A stretch of DNA of 19,881 nucleotides from Fomitopsis serialis. Lineage: Eukaryota; Basidiomycota; Agaricomycetes; Polyporales; Fomitopsidaceae. The translations under genes and the position numbers were made by a program. Shown here in pieces: positions 18,915 to 19,881 of the stretch; positions within the stretch are counted from its first letter, which is position 1, and each line of letters starts with the position of its first letter. Where the stretch lies: NCBI RefSeq assembly GCF_022376445.1, contig NW_025955577.1, positions 1 through 19,881 of the forward strand. The letters run 5' to 3'. The notes beneath the pieces were generated by a model. It saw only the letters and a list, made by a program, of their open reading frames with translations, made no database searches and was not told where the DNA came from.

Positions 18915-19881
18915 TTACTGATCTGGCTCACTAAGCTCAGATGAGAGCTCCTCTTCCAAGCGCTGGCGCTTGGAAGGAGGTTGTCCAGCGCTGGTTGAAG
19001 GCCCAGCTATCTTCTCCCTGTAGCGCTGGAACAAGTTATCAGCCTTGTTCAATGCCTTCTCAGCCCTCTCCTCAGCCTTGTACGCATCACGCCGGATACG
19101 CTTTGCTGTCCGGTTCTGCCGCTTAACCTCCTCCGATATCTCCTTCACCTCGCCCTGCCTGCCCAGCGAAGCCGCGACATCTCTCTTGATCATCGCGACA
19201 TCAGCACCCATGATGGCCTTGGGGATGATAAGCATCCCAGGATCTACCTTCTTTACCGCAAGTCCACGGTGCATGCCATCCATCTGGAGCGCTTACGAGC
19301 GCCTTCCGAGACACACGGCCAGTGCGTATGCACAGTACGTGAGTTTGTTCCCTTGCCCTGAGCATACAACTCAGGAGAAGAAACAATACAAAGATAATGA
19401 ACACTCACTTTGACATGATGACCTGCTAATACTCGCTCGCAGACGAGCTCGCCAGCCTTCAGAAGCTTGTCCCCTGGACATACAATGTCAGTCAGGCTAC
19501 TCAGCATGGAAGGGTTAACACACATACCAATCGTGCATCCTGGTTGAAGCACTTCGTATCCTTACTCCTCTCAGACCAGTAGAACACCTTCCCAGGCGTC
19601 GCGTTCAGCTTGTCCGCATAGGACCTCGTCAACTTCCCTTGTCACGAATTTGCTTCTCCAGCTTCGTACGTGCATTCTCATGCTCCTCCGAGCCTTCGCA
19701 ATATGGACCTTGTGCGCAGCAGCTGCAGCTTCGGTGTGTGCATTCTGCATGTCAATTGTCAGCTAATTTCACCGAAAGGAACTGTCAGTACTTACGAACC
19801 GAGTCTGCCTACGAGGCATCGCATCGTCTGCATCCAGGTCGACAACCCCGACCACTGTCGTCCTGTTGGTAGTCTTGCTCG
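18915..19881 (-). CDS. 3' part of an unidentified coiled-coil protein gene (partial, two frame breaks)
   Basis: The gene enters from the right edge on the minus strand. Exons: 19881-19796 (VVGVVDLDADDAMPRRQTRF, perfect GTAAGT donor at 19795), 19744-19524, 19473-19409 (DKLLKAGELVCERVLAGHHV) and 19283-18915 with the stop at 18915. Introns are 51 and 50 bp (19523-19474 uses GTGTGT and keeps phase 1) and a longer one of 125 bp (19408-19284), which could hide a small exon. The second exon needs two one-base corrections: near 19685-19690 (CGGAGG) and near 19631-19637 (GGGAAG). Each gives a better protein if one base is missing, joining AAAAAHKVHIAKA, EEHENARTKLEKQIRDKG and SYADKLNATPGKVFYW. The C-terminal third is a Lys/Arg/Glu-rich coiled coil (EEVKRQNRTAKRIRRDAYKA), then PPSKRQR, a possible nuclear signal, then an acidic tail (EEELSSELSEPDQ). 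The family is not recognised; nuclear location is inferred from composition. Confidence 0.6.

Overview
The window reads as a gene-poor, repeat-rich stretch of a fungal nuclear genome, most likely a filamentous basidiomycete. The evidence is split coding sequences joined by very short GT-AG introns (mostly 49-77 bp), CT-rich or T-rich acceptors, no operon structure, and Ser/Pro-rich and Glu-rich low-complexity proteins. Taxonomy is an inference; no rRNA or other marker is present. No protein here could be assigned to a named family, so gene symbols are left empty.

Layout. 1-740 (+): GC-rich 3' end of a gene entering from the left, with one apparent frame break. 741-1600: no gene. 1640-2125 (+): unspliced possible ORF that meets, tail to tail, the best gene of the window, an eight-exon minus-strand gene at 4359-2092 (618 codons plus stop, all splice phases consistent). 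Its 5' end abuts a dispersed repeat (4368-4940) whose sister copy is at 12444-13020. 4940-7440 is AT-rich, holds an 85-bp hairpin, and has no gene. 8459-7442 (-): seven short exons encoding a small, strongly acidic protein. 8460-9000 has no gene; 9099-9386 holds a possible terminal exon.

9637-10503 is a foldback cluster: a 44-bp palindrome, a near-perfect 130-bp inverted repeat built from 33-bp palindromic units, and, 10 bp further on, a 491-bp MITE-like element with 50-bp terminal inverted repeats. 10504-11985 contains short coding-like pieces. 11986-12810 (+) is a broken multi-exon gene, and its last part is what the dispersed repeat duplicates. About 13935-18690 is a satellite array of roughly 30 monomers of about 158 bp, organised for much of its length into 317-bp dimers. 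19881-18915 (-) is the 3' part of a coiled-coil, basic-then-acidic protein gene, with two one-base frame breaks.

The genes show no sign of acting in one pathway. The noteworthy content is structural: a family of introns sharing an internal palindrome (introner-like), nested palindromes, and a nucleosome-sized dimeric satellite. Several coding frames are broken by single bases at or beside short homopolymers, which could be assembly indels or genuine decay.
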